A stretch of DNA of 64,000 nt from Bradyrhizobiaceae bacterium PARB1 (GTDB lineage: Bacteria > Pseudomonadota > Alphaproteobacteria > Rhizobiales > Xanthobacteraceae). The position numbers were made by a program, and so were the translations under genes. Below are positions 12,763 through 20,782 of this stretch, piece after piece. The notes below the pieces were generated by a model. That model was not told where the DNA came from. It worked only from the letters and a program-made list of their open reading frames with translations, and ran no database searches. The stretch covers positions 98,937 to 162,936 of the forward strand of contig NKIY01000013.1 of assembly GCA_002256345.1 (NCBI GenBank), in the 5' to 3' direction. The number at the start of each line of letters is the position of its first letter. Within the stretch, counting starts at the first letter, position 1.

Positions 12763-15423
12763 TCAAAGCACGAACCGATCCCAACCGCCGTAGTGCTCCT
12801 GGCTGCGGCTTCCGCGCGGTAAGCTCAGTCCCACCAAGACGATGCCAAGTAATGCACTGACGGCAGTTGCGAGTAGGCTCGCGCCTCCCATAACGAAGGG
12901 TGCGGCCACCAACCAAGCGCCAAAAATGCAATTCACGAACCGGATCGGCCGAGCAACCTCAGCCGTAGCAATCACCGCGACGCTGATCGCCAGCGCCCCA
13001 GTGACGTGATCGCTGTTCGCCATGCTCCCACTGGCGCCAAGGAACACGCGGGTCAGCATGAGGAAGCCGCCGATGGCGATGCTGGCCGCGAGCGTCCAGG
13101 GAACGGTGACGCCGCGCAGAGCATCCACCCAGAGAGCGCGTGGGTTTGCCAGCGGGTCTGTGTGATCCTCTTCTCCGCCCTCGACCGCTCCGCCTTGGAA
13201 GAAGATTCGGACAACCGGTTTCCCCTTGCGGTGCGCCCACCAGAGATATTGGCCCATCGCGACTACCTCGTCGAGGGCCAACGGGATCATGATCAGCATG
13301 GCCAGCGCGGCTATCAGGCAAAGCGTGCACCACGTTCCCAGCAGCACCGGCTGAATAACAATGAAATAGATGCTGATGACCCCCAGCGGGATCACCAGAA
13401 TGCCAAAGAAGGTCACCATCCACGGCATGGTGCGCCAGCGGTCGCGCCCACCCATTACCGCCATGAGGATCTCGAGCGTGTAAGCAATCGCGCCAATTCC
13501 GCCGTCGGGCACTGGCCACGCTTTCGAGATGCTTGACGTGATGATCTCTTCGGTTCCGTTTCGGGGATTGGCGGCAGCTCCAGCAAAGAACGGGTCCCAC
13601 ACGCCGTCGATGTGGCCCAGTTGATAAGCGGTCAGGATGCGGGAGATCAGTAGCCCGATCAACCCGAGTAGGGCGATTGGCAAACGTTGCGACCAAGACG
13701 AAGGACAGTAGGTCCAGCCCGGCGGGATGACCTTGGGGTCCATCATTCCTTCCATGCTCATGCCGGGCATCATAGGGATGAGAACTGACAGACTGATCGC
13801 GAGTATCCCGATGACGGTGTCATTGAGATACTGGGCCCCACTCGGCGTCCAGAATATCATCGGCGCGAATAGCAGCCACAAGCCGACCGCCGTCGTGGCC
13901 CAAGGCGCCCAGCTGGCGCTGCGTTTAGACAACGAGAGCCCGCCGAAGAGCGCAATGAGCAGTCCGCTGACCAAGTCGCTGATGGTCAGGGCGCTGGCGC
14001 GGAACTCGAGAGCTGCAAGGCCTCTATCGACGGTGACTGCCCGAACAGTGGCGCTGAACGTCGTGGCCGACATGCCATCATAACTAGGGGGACTCGCCGC
14101 CAGCCAGAGGCCGAGACCGATGGTCGCAAAATAGGCCCATCGAGACCGCTGGGCGTCATGCTCCATCAAGGCCATTGGATCGGCACCGCTCGACGAGCCG
14201 CGATTGGAGTCGCCGGCGCCGTGATTGCCGTGGACCATCCCGCCATGCCCTTTGTGGGTGCCAGGTGGCGTCACGTCGCTTGCTTTCCCGCGCGTATCGG
14301 GCTGCCCCACGCCTTTCGGGCCGGAGGGGTCGCTCTTGCCGATGTCATCAGCCGATCCCTTGGCCTGCCGAGCGACGACAGCCGGATCCAACTTGTTGGC
14401 TTTGTACCAGCCCGACGGGTCCCGCGTCAGGGCAGCAACCATCTTCGGAAGGGTCTCGCGCAGAGAATGCGCGGGATACCAATTCAGAAGCTGCCGTGCT
14501 CGCGAAATATCCAGCACGTAATGGGCGTTGCTCTCATCGACCATCCACGGCTTGACGAAGGTGTCCTCACCTAAGGCTTTGTTCTCCAGCCATGCCCCGG
14601 CCTTCGCGATCGACTGCGGTATCCGCAGTGTTGACCAATCTTCTCCGTGAAGCGATCGGCCTATAATATCCTGCACTTCGCTATAGCCGAGCGCTTCGGG
14701 CTCGCCGATTAACACGGCTAATTCTGGCTTGAGAGAGCGTCTTTTATCGACGACATCGGCGATGGCGTTAGTCAAATCCTCGAGGTGGACAAATGACTGG
14801 CCGGCACAAAGCATGCCCGGATAAAGGTGAGCAGTTAGCCGATGCTCATAAATGCCGGCGATCTGTTGGGCGATAAACGGAGAGTGGCATTCGTCGTCAT
14901 ACACCCCGGCGATCCGCAGCATAACAACCGGGACCGCGCGATGGCCGTCTCGCAGCAGCGCTTCGGTCCGCACCTTCGATTCGGGATACGCCCAACTGGG
15001 CGCAATTGGTGAATCCTCATTTATTCTTTTGTCTGGACTATCTGTCGGACGATGTACGAGCATGGTGCTGGCGAAGACAAATTGCTCGATTTTAAATGCT
15101 TGTAGCGCATCGATCAATCGGCGCGTGCCCTGAACCGTAATTGTTTCGTAAAGCGGATTTGGTTCTCCTGTAATGTCGTAATAAGCCGCGAGGTGGATGA
15201 CCGAGACTAAATTCTCGCCATACCGATCTCTGACGGACTGCAGTGCGGTAGCTACTCCTTCATCGGTGGATACGTCCAAGTCGACATGGTCTGCATACTC
15301 CGCCGCGTTTTTTCCGCCAGCCCGATCGAGCGCCACGACTTTGTAGCGACTTGCCAGCCGCTGGCGTACGGCACTTCCGATGAACCCCGTCGCGCCGGTG
15401 ATTAGGATAATCCCCTCAGTCAT
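12763..15423 (-). CDS. Epimerase/dehydratase - SPW - VKOR-like fusion protein
   Basis: About 886 residues. Residues 1-310 form an extended SDR (NAD-dependent epimerase/dehydratase): the Rossmann motif ITGATGFIGSAV lies near the start and the catalytic Tyr-x3-Lys in AYPESK. A hydrophilic Gly/His linker (GTHKGHGGMVHGNHGAGD) leads into a membrane half. That half begins with an SPW-repeat-like four-helix unit (LGLWLAASPPSYDG and LGLWLLFAP-type turns). A vitamin K epoxide reductase-like segment with WTYCPSSWSQ and the redox pair GTWCTLC follows, then a second SPW-like unit. The ATG at 15423 has an AGAGGAAT ribosome-binding site. Cytosolic and membrane-redox halves are joined in one chain. Substrate unknown; an envelope thiol-redox role is inferred from the VKOR part. 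Confidence 0.88.
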   Translation of the reverse strand: MTEGIILITGATGFIGSAVRQRLASRYKVVALDRAGGKNAAEYADHVDLDVSTDEGVATALQSVRDRYGENLVSVIHLAAYYDITGEPNPLYETITVQGTRRLIDALQAFKIEQFVFASTMLVHRPTDSPDKRINEDSPIAPSWAYPESKVRTEALLRDGHRAVPVVMLRIAGVYDDECHSPFIAQQIAGIYEHRLTAHLYPGMLCAGQSFVHLEDLTNAIADVVDKRRSLKPELAVLIGEPEALGYSEVQDIIGRSLHGEDWSTLRIPQSIAKAGAWLENKALGEDTFVKPWMVDESNAHYVLDISRARQLLNWYPAHSLRETLPKMVAALTRDPSGWYKANKLDPAVVARQAKGSADDIGKSDPSGPKGVGQPDTRGKASDVTPPGTHKGHGGMVHGNHGAGDSNRGSSSGADPMALMEHDAQRSRWAYFATIGLGLWLAASPPSYDGMSATTFSATVRAVTVDRGLAALEFRASALTISDLVSGLLIALFGGLSLSKRSASWAPWATTAVGLWLLFAPMIFWTPSGAQYLNDTVIGILAISLSVLIPMMPGMSMEGMMDPKVIPPGWTYCPSSWSQRLPIALLGLIGLLISRILTAYQLGHIDGVWDPFFAGAAANPRNGTEEIITSSISKAWPVPDGGIGAIAYTLEILMAVMGGRDRWRTMPWMVTFFGILVIPLGVISIYFIVIQPVLLGTWCTLCLIAALAMLIMIPLALDEVVAMGQYLWWAHRKGKPVVRIFFQGGAVEGGEEDHTDPLANPRALWVDALRGVTVPWTLAASIAIGGFLMLTRVFLGASGSMANSDHVTGALAISVAVIATAEVARPIRFVNCIFGAWLVAAPFVMGGASLLATAVSALLGIVLVGLSLPRGSRSQEHYGGWDRFVL

Positions 15424-15738
15424 GATCCATTCCTCTCGAGGCAACCGACTGCCTAGTGGAGACCTTACCCAACGTAGCTTGTTACGATCAGTTCGTTAGG
15501 CACGACCCTTATGTTCAAGCACAACGCCAGCACTGCACTTCAAATATGACGGCCACACACAAATATTTCAGTCGCCGCGCAACTCGATTAGGATTTCGAA
15601 GTGATGCTCGACATGACCTAATCGGAAAGATTGACGCGCTTCACGCGCTTATACTTGTGCACTAATGTAATAGCAGAAAACTCCGGTCGATCTCAGCGCA
15701 CCTAAACAAACCAGGCTTGAAATGCCCGGTTCAACCGT
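15424..15738. other. Gene-free stretch between the fusion gene and hdeD
   Basis: Around 315 bases, noticeably more AT-rich than the flanks. No convincing gene on either strand. It should contain the promoter of the epimerase fusion (minus strand), but I could not identify good -35/-10 boxes. Confidence 0.45.
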
Positions 15739-16362
15739 TCAAACAATAGACACGTGAAGTATAAATCGTCTCAACATCGCTTGGTCACACCAGGCTGTTG
15801 GGTTTCGCGCGGACAAGGCCATCCCGATGAGGGAGCATCCCCCGAACAGAAAGTTGATTCCCACGAGGAGTCCGATTGCCCACTCCGCGGACTGTGGTAG
15901 TCCCAGGATTATCATTGCGGCTACGATAAAATCGACGATGCCTGCCGCGATCATCCATAACCATGACGCGGTCTGGCGATGACCGAGGCCGAACATTATC
16001 GAAGAAAACCCTTCGAAAATAAAATATGCCGCCGTCACGATCGTCAGTGTGACCGTTCCCTGCACCGGTCGGCCAATGAGCAAAATACCTGCCGCAATGC
16101 CAAGCATTGCTGACAGAAGCCCCCACCAGACTCCCGGCTTATCCCTCGCGGAAAACGTGACAACCACTCCTGCAAGACCGCCGACCAAAAACACCCAGCC
16201 GACAAAGATGGTTGTCGCCACGCTGGCCAGTACAGGAATCGCAAGTGCCGCCAGGCCAAGGATCACCAGGATGACTCCTTCAACTAGAAACGCTTTCCAG
16301 GGAATCACAATCGTCGAGGCCAGATCGCCGACATCGTCCAAATTTTTATCGCCAATGTTCAT
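15739..16362 (-). CDS. hdeD: HdeD-family acid-resistance membrane protein
   Basis: 207 residues with six hydrophobic helices arranged as repeated pairs. Typical HdeD (DUF308) stretches include VILVILGLAALAIPVLAS, VFLVGGLAGVVVTFS, SAMLGIAAGILLIGRP and AYFIFEGFSSIMFGL. HdeD proteins are inner-membrane proteins linked to acid and envelope stress; the biochemical activity is unsettled. It stands alone between gene-free stretches, on the same strand as the metal block. Length and helix pattern are normal for the family. Confidence 0.9.
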   Translation of the reverse strand: MNIGDKNLDDVGDLASTIVIPWKAFLVEGVILVILGLAALAIPVLASVATTIFVGWVFLVGGLAGVVVTFSARDKPGVWWGLLSAMLGIAAGILLIGRPVQGTVTLTIVTAAYFIFEGFSSIMFGLGHRQTASWLWMIAAGIVDFIVAAMIILGLPQSAEWAIGLLVGINFLFGGCSLIGMALSARNPTAWCDQAMLRRFILHVSIV

Positions 16363-16559
16363 GAGAGCTCAGTCATTCGCCGATATCAACGGTGAGGTCA
16401 CCGCTCGCACGGGATCCTATTTCAAATTTACGCTTTGGTTAGATCGTTTGTTTCAGCGGTGAGCAGAGGTTGCGATGCAACATGCACAGCAGTGTTTCAA
16501 TCGTACTGCATAAATAAAGTACGTCCGACTTCGCTTGACATACATCTGATCGTCGACAG

Positions 16560-16823
16560 TTATTCTTTTGCGTTCTTGGACTTGCACATCGCGCACACAC
16601 CCAGCCCACACATCACCAGACAAGGCAGCGCACTGAGAATGATCGGCGCAAGGCCGGCCGCAACCAACCATCCCCAGCCTCCAAATAACATTGCTGGTAT
16701 TGCGGCCAGACCGACGAGGGCGAGGAGCGCCCATCGGTTGCCGAAATAGTTACGTGCGGCTCTGAGTGCATCCCGTCCAAGCGACGCGTCCGCCGTCGCT
16801 GCGGTTTTGATTGGTGTCGTCAT
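16560..16823 (-). CDS. Small two-helix membrane protein with C-terminal Cys cluster
   Basis: About 87 residues from the ATG at 16823 (MTTPIKTAATADASLGRDAL). Two transmembrane segments (WALLALVGLAAIPAMLFGGW and LVAAGLAPIILSALPCLVMC) are followed by GVCAMCKSKNAKE. The C-terminal Cys pattern (PCLVMCGLGVCAMC) resembles short metal- or thiol-reactive tails. The frame is open further upstream, but the strong GGAGG site serves a six-codon mini-ORF that ends on this start. I recognise the type from metal-resistance loci but know no named family or function. Confidence 0.65.
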   Translation of the reverse strand: MTTPIKTAATADASLGRDALRAARNYFGNRWALLALVGLAAIPAMLFGGWGWLVAAGLAPIILSALPCLVMCGLGVCAMCKSKNAKE

Positions 16824-16840
16824 GCGATACTCGCGTTCAT
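16820..16840 (-). other. Six-codon leader ORF overlapping the next start (ATGA)
   Basis: A strong GGAGGATTAC site precedes ATG-AAC-GCG-AGT-ATC-GCA-TGA on the minus strand. The stop overlaps the ATG of the small membrane protein by ATGA, so translation of that gene may be coupled to this leader peptide (MNASIA). It is visible directly, but whether it is used is inference. Confidence 0.4.
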
Positions 16841-16930
16841 GTAATCCTCCTGCGTTCAGCGCCATATGCCAAACTGCGCGACTAAAATCCTGCGATCGCT
16901 TTCGGTATGCGATCGCAGCAACCCAGATAC

Positions 16931-17869
16931 TTATTTTAAATCTTCTCGCAGCAGCGCCGTATTGATTCCAATTGCTGCTTCGGCGCCCTCTGCTGCGGCT
17001 ACAACGACCTGCAGAACATCTCGGGACGCATCTCCGGCCAAGTAAAGACCTGGCACATTTGTCATCTGCTGGTCGTTATCAATTTTACATCCCTTTAGAT
17101 CGTACATGTCGCACCCAAGCCTTGCCGCTAAATCGGTGGATTGACGCCGATCCGTGTTGAAGAATAGACCAGCTCGTTGCAACGGCGGGCCGGTCTCAAA
17201 CACGATTTCGAAGGATCCTTGATAAGGAACTGCGCTTTCAATCTTTAACTGCAGAATCTTTTCTTCGCGAATCGGAATACTTTTTTGTTTCAGTCGTTGT
17301 CGAAAATCGTCACTGAGATCAGAGGGTCCGTCCGTACACAGCACGAGATCGCGGCTCCAAAGCGTGAGTTCAAGTGCGAGACCGCCGCCTTTGTGATCCC
17401 CGCGACCATAAACAGCGAGTGGTCGGTCTCGCATCTCCCACCCGTCGCAATACGGACAGTGAAACACGGCCCGACCATAAAGTTCGCGAAAACCTGGTTG
17501 GGCCGGCAGCTCGTCAACCACGCCGGCGGCCAAGAGCAGTTTACGGGTGCGAAATTCGCGACCGTCTTTCGCACGGATGCCGAAGTGTGCACCGACGCGT
17601 GTCGCACCTACAACCCGCTGATCTTCGAATACCACCGATGAATAGGGCGCGAGTTGCTCTCTCGCAATGCTTCGAAACTGCGCAGGAGGAAGGCCGTCAC
17701 GACTCAAAAATCCATGCATCGCATGGGATACACGGTTGCGAGGCTGGCCATCGTCGAAAACCAACACGTTCCTGCGGCAGCGGCCCAACACCAAAGCGGC
17801 GCTTAATCCCGCAGCTCCTGCTCCAACTATAATCACGTCCCACAAAATCTCGCTGACTGTGTCGTTCAT
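16931..17869 (-). CDS. Thioredoxin-reductase-like FAD/NAD(P)H oxidoreductase
   Basis: 312 residues. An FAD-binding Rossmann motif (VIIVGAGAAGLSAALVLGR) lies at the N-terminus. The redox-active motif HCPYCDGWE sits at about residues 133-141, as in low-molecular-weight thioredoxin reductases and related single-protein oxidoreductases. Near the C-terminus, GLYLAGDASRDVLQVVVAAA is the second FAD-binding motif. A GAGGAACG ribosome-binding site precedes the ATG. The NAD(P)H-binding region is visible as LAVYGRGDHKGGG rather than a textbook GxGxxA, so the electron donor may differ. A cytosolic disulphide reductase is likely; its partner is not identified in the window. Confidence 0.87.
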   Translation of the reverse strand: MNDTVSEILWDVIIVGAGAAGLSAALVLGRCRRNVLVFDDGQPRNRVSHAMHGFLSRDGLPPAQFRSIAREQLAPYSSVVFEDQRVVGATRVGAHFGIRAKDGREFRTRKLLLAAGVVDELPAQPGFRELYGRAVFHCPYCDGWEMRDRPLAVYGRGDHKGGGLALELTLWSRDLVLCTDGPSDLSDDFRQRLKQKSIPIREEKILQLKIESAVPYQGSFEIVFETGPPLQRAGLFFNTDRRQSTDLAARLGCDMYDLKGCKIDNDQQMTNVPGLYLAGDASRDVLQVVVAAAEGAEAAIGINTALLREDLK

Positions 17870-17979
17870 CGTTCCTCAATTCGAATGAGCTCTCAAGCGA
17901 TCTCAAAGGAGCGGGCAGCTCTCGTCCCGCCACCTAATGATTGAATTCGCAGAATTGCTTCTCGTAGTTGACGGCTCCC

Positions 17980-18600
17980 TTAGCGCTCGGGCAGTTGCAC
18001 TCGGAACAGACGAGCCTCCAGCTTCGCCCCGGCCAGCATTGCCAAGATGCTGGTTGCGCCAAACCACAGTGCGACGAGAGGTGCGGGATCGACAGTGCAA
18101 TGTAGTGAATAGGCGATGACGCTCACGCCCGCGGCGATGAGCCCGATCTTCTCTCCTGCGTTAACAATATCGACCGGCTGCGCCACCATTCGCACCATCA
18201 ACATCATGATGAGGAAGGGCGCTATGATCATGATGGGAACTGCAACAAGGCAGTCGAGCCATTGACCGCGCGCTAACATCTCATTCCAACTCGGATCTGC
18301 GGCCATACCGGCCGCAGCGGCTCCCATGGCTCCCAACAAAGGCAGGATGAATCGAGGTCCTGACCAATGCGAGCCACCGGCCCGCTCAAAAGTCAAAATA
18401 AAGAAGCTCGTGAGAGCAACCGCACCTAAACTAAATATGAGCTTCACGGCAACAATCACGAGCACGTCGACGTCGCTGAGATCCGGGTTAATGCGAAACG
18501 CAATCACCAGCAAAAAAAGCGACACGATAGCGCCGCTTGCGATAACTATTGCAGTCTTACCGACAATTCGCGGCGGCAAGCGTGTATCGTTGATGGTCAA
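17980..18600 (-). CDS. Second, stand-alone NrsF/DUF1109-like protein
   Basis: 206 residues with about six transmembrane helices. It is clearly related to the NrsF protein at 19467-20108: the two Cys-centred motifs are shared (GQWLDCLVAVPIMII here, DEWLECLVSIPIIAI there; AYSLHCTVDPAPLVALWFG versus AYALHCTDDSLPFVAVWYG). NrsF proteins are membrane anti-sigma factors for SigF-type ECF factors, and their two conserved Cys residues are needed for metal and oxidant sensing. This copy has no adjacent sigma gene and differs in its N-terminal cytosolic segment (MTINDTRLPPRIVG), the part expected to contact sigma. It may modulate the other pair or have drifted to a new role. Confidence 0.8.
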   Translation of the reverse strand: MTINDTRLPPRIVGKTAIVIASGAIVSLFLLVIAFRINPDLSDVDVLVIVAVKLIFSLGAVALTSFFILTFERAGGSHWSGPRFILPLLGAMGAAAAGMAADPSWNEMLARGQWLDCLVAVPIMIIAPFLIMMLMVRMVAQPVDIVNAGEKIGLIAAGVSVIAYSLHCTVDPAPLVALWFGATSILAMLAGAKLEARLFRVQLPER

Positions 18601-18676
18601 TTGAAAATTCTGGCTCTGATTGTCAGCAGTTCGTCAACAAATGATGCGATCATTCGGCGAAATCAAAGGGTCCGCT

Positions 18677-18712
18677 ATCCTGTCTCTTGGTTCTTTCACC
18701 AAGAGACAGGAT
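18677..18712. repeat. Perfect 15-bp inverted repeat with 6-nt loop
   Basis: ATCCTGTCTCTTGGT (18677-18691) pairs exactly with ACCAAGAGACAGGAT (18698-18712) around TCTTTC. On the plus strand it is followed by GATTCTTTTT, a terminator-like T-run, yet the neighbouring genes are on the minus strand. The arm sequence CTGTCTCTTG also resembles IS4/IS50-type element ends. It lies in the gap between the lone NrsF-like gene and the Met-rich exported protein gene. Confidence 0.7.
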
Positions 18713-18771
18713 GATTCTTTTTCAAGATAATCGATCTTGTTTGACTTTTGCGGCGATCGATCGTCGGATGG

Positions 18772-19053
18772 TCAGCCTCGCCCGTCAGGCTTGGAGGACC
18801 CGGACTTCTCTTTCTGATGATCGATGCTGGTTTGCATCATCTTGTCGCACTTATCCATCATCTGACCCATCTGACCCATCATCTTCATCATGCCCTGCAT
18901 ATCGCCTCCCATCATGTTGTCATGATTGGGTGTTGGCACCGTTGATGGGGAAGATTGCGTAACGGGCTTGTCTTCGGCTCGCACTGCACTTGCCAGGGAC
19001 AGGTCGATCGATACGGCGACGAGGGCCAGAATGACTGCTGCGGTTTTGTTCAT
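18772..19053 (-). CDS. Met-rich exported small protein, likely metal-binding
   Basis: About 93 residues. The signal peptide (MNKTAAVILALVAVSIDLSL, cleaved near SAVRAED) is followed by a Ser/Thr/Pro linker. The Met-dense helix HDNMMGGDMQGMMKMMGQMG, then QMMDKCDKMMQ, alternates Met, Gly and Gln. Such methionine repeats bind Cu(I)/Ag(I) in periplasmic proteins. The upstream frame to 19095 is rejected because the signal peptide starts at 19053. It lies directly downstream of another small exported protein and close to the ECF-sigma/NrsF pair, so it may belong to that regulon. Function inferred from composition only. Confidence 0.75.
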   Translation of the reverse strand: MNKTAAVILALVAVSIDLSLASAVRAEDKPVTQSSPSTVPTPNHDNMMGGDMQGMMKMMGQMGQMMDKCDKMMQTSIDHQKEKSGSSKPDGRG

Positions 19054-19091
19054 TTGAGATCTCCTCTTTCGTGTTTCACCTGGTTTAGATT

Positions 19092-19355
19092 TCATTGAAA
19101 TTTCGGCCCGCCGCGATAATTGCGCGTAAGGGCAGATCGATCAGTAGTCCGCTCACTCGATGGGCCGTAGGCAGAGCCGTCAAAAGCGAACGCCGAATTC
19201 AGATCGGGCCGAGTGACGGCGGTGCGGGCTTGAACGCTCGGATGGGCCTCATTCGGCCAATAGCTCTTATCCGTAATTGTCTGGCCAGCTTGAGCCGCCG
19301 CGGAGATTGCCGTGAGCGGGATCAAAAGCGAAATCGTGAGAAGGGTCTTTGTCAT
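19092..19355 (-). CDS. Small exported hypothetical protein
   Basis: 87 residues with a signal peptide (MTKTLLTISLLIPLTAISAA, cleaved near AQAGQTITD). The mature part is polar and probably unstructured (SYWPNEAHPSVQARTAV; SAFAFDGSAYGPSSERTTD; TRNYRGGPKFQ), with no Cys. It is adjacent to the Met-rich exported protein and downstream of the sigma/NrsF operon. I do not recognise a family. Small exported proteins of this kind are often SigF-type regulon members in alphaproteobacteria, which is an inference here. Confidence 0.74.
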   Translation of the reverse strand: MTKTLLTISLLIPLTAISAAAQAGQTITDKSYWPNEAHPSVQARTAVTRPDLNSAFAFDGSAYGPSSERTTDRSALTRNYRGGPKFQ

Positions 19356-19466
19356 GGTCCGGCTCCATCATTTCTTTGAAGCGCATCATCCGCGCGTCTA
19401 ATGATAAGTTCGGTGTGAATTATGTTTCGGTTACACGCTCACGCTGACGTGACCAGTAATGCGATC

Positions 19467-20108
19467 TCACCAGCGCAGCAGACGTGGCCCCATTGCTGCG
19501 CCTGCCAGCGTGCAGAGAACAACCGTTCCGCCGTACCAAACTGCCACGAATGGCAGGGAGTCGTCCGTGCAATGCAGCGCGTAGGCCATTGCACTCACGC
19601 CGCCTGCGACAAGTCCGGCGAAAGCACCTGTGCGAGCAAGATTTGTCGGCGCTGCTTGTCGGACCGCCCAGATTGCGACGATGAAGGGAACGATCGCAAT
19701 GATCGGGATGGACACCAGACATTCGAGCCACTCGTCACCGAAAATCATATTGCGCCAGTGCGAGCTCGGCGCCAGCCACAGGCTGATTGCCGCAAGGGTC
19801 CCGATAACAAGGAACGGCATGGCAACGAGATACGATCGGGGTTTCCGCTCTCCACCGGGGCGCGAAAGCTTTGCAAGATAGATAGAGGCGAGACTTGATA
19901 TTCCGATTGCGAATGCAATTTTTCCAGCGACAAAACTCAGCGCGCCAGACCTCATCACGTCCGGGCGGATGCCAAGTCCGCCAATCGTGATCCCTAAGGC
20001 TAGAACTGAACCTGCCACAAGCGCGAGCAGAAGCGTGCGAACAATCAACCTCCGATCGACCGGCTCGAGATTGGTACTCAGGAGGGCCACAAGCTCGTCA
20101 GTCTTCAT
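19467..20108 (-). CDS. nrsF: NrsF-type anti-sigma factor (DUF1109)
   Basis: About 213 residues beginning MKTDELVALLSTNLEPVDRR, a short cytosolic N-terminus, then six transmembrane helices. Conserved Cys motifs WLECLVSIP and ALHCTDD are present. The ATG overlaps the stop of the ECF sigma gene by ATGA, so the two proteins are made together, as in the SigF-NrsF system of Caulobacter. There the membrane protein holds sigma inactive until metal (chromate, cadmium) or oxidant stress acts through the two cysteines. The longer frame to 20195 lies inside the sigma gene and is not used. A paralog is at 17980-18600. Confidence 0.86.
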   Translation of the reverse strand: MKTDELVALLSTNLEPVDRRLIVRTLLLALVAGSVLALGITIGGLGIRPDVMRSGALSFVAGKIAFAIGISSLASIYLAKLSRPGGERKPRSYLVAMPFLVIGTLAAISLWLAPSSHWRNMIFGDEWLECLVSIPIIAIVPFIVAIWAVRQAAPTNLARTGAFAGLVAGGVSAMAYALHCTDDSLPFVAVWYGGTVVLCTLAGAAMGPRLLRW

Positions 20109-20662
20109 GTCTGCTTTTCCTGTTGGATCAGAGTCGTCAGTGCTTTGAGCCCCCGGTGGATATTTACTTTGACCCCCGGCTCGGAGAGGCCGCACCGTAC
20201 GGCTGCTTGCGCGATGCTCAACCCGTCCAGCTTCACAGCCTCAATGGAACACCGCATGTTTTTTGGTAGCCGCTCCATGAGTTTTCTAACGTCATAGCTA
20301 CTTTCCGCGCCGACGTGATCGTCTTGCGCCATAATCGCATCAGCCTCCTCGATCGGCACGTCAGCCCGCGACGTACGGGTACGCCGCAGGAAATCAATTA
20401 ACTTGTAGCGCGCAATGGCATGGACCCACGGTGTCAAAGGCTCGGCGGGATCATAAGTGTGCCGCTTGGAATGGACCGCTAAGAGTGCCTCTTGAACGAG
20501 ATCCTCCGCCTCTACCGCTGCTCTTCCCATCATGGCAAGCCTGGCCTTGTAGTATGCCCGTAAGCGGCCACTCAGTTGTCCGAGCAAGGCGCGGTGGGCT
20601 GCTGCATCGCCGTCCAAGGCGGCGAGCATGAGCGCCTTGAGTTCGGTTTCGTGGGTCGTCAT
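20105..20662 (-). CDS. ECF sigma factor, SigF-like, paired with NrsF
   Basis: 185 residues. Region 2 shows AVEAEDLVQEALLAVHSKRH and the promoter-melting segment TPWVHAIARYKLIDFLRRTR. Region 4 carries the helix-turn-helix LDGLSIAQAAVRCGLSEPGV followed by KVNIHRGLKAL. Length is normal for ECF factors, with no C-terminal extension. Immediate coupling to the NrsF gene (4-bp overlap) indicates a metal- or oxidant-responsive unit. Candidate targets are the small exported proteins downstream and possibly the cus operon, but no promoter match was established. It is probably autoregulated; a palindrome lies upstream at 20699-20714. Confidence 0.92.
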   Translation of the reverse strand: MTTHETELKALMLAALDGDAAAHRALLGQLSGRLRAYYKARLAMMGRAAVEAEDLVQEALLAVHSKRHTYDPAEPLTPWVHAIARYKLIDFLRRTRTSRADVPIEEADAIMAQDDHVGAESSYDVRKLMERLPKNMRCSIEAVKLDGLSIAQAAVRCGLSEPGVKVNIHRGLKALTTLIQQEKQT

Positions 20663-20698
20663 ACTCGCTTCTGTCTGTTAGTTCGCGCCGTCGGCGGA

Positions 20699-20714
20699 TT
20701 TGGTTACAACCAAA
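20699..20714. promoter_or_regulatory. Palindrome upstream of the ECF sigma gene
   Basis: TTTGGTT-AC-AACCAAA is a perfect 7-bp inverted repeat about 37 bp before the sigma start. It is suitably placed for an operator or promoter element controlling the sigma-nrsF operon. Only position and symmetry support this. Confidence 0.4.
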
Positions 20715-20782
20715 GGTCACAGGTCTCGGAAAAACTCAACAATACCTGCTGCAGTGTTCGGCTAGGCTTCAATCTGTTTTGC

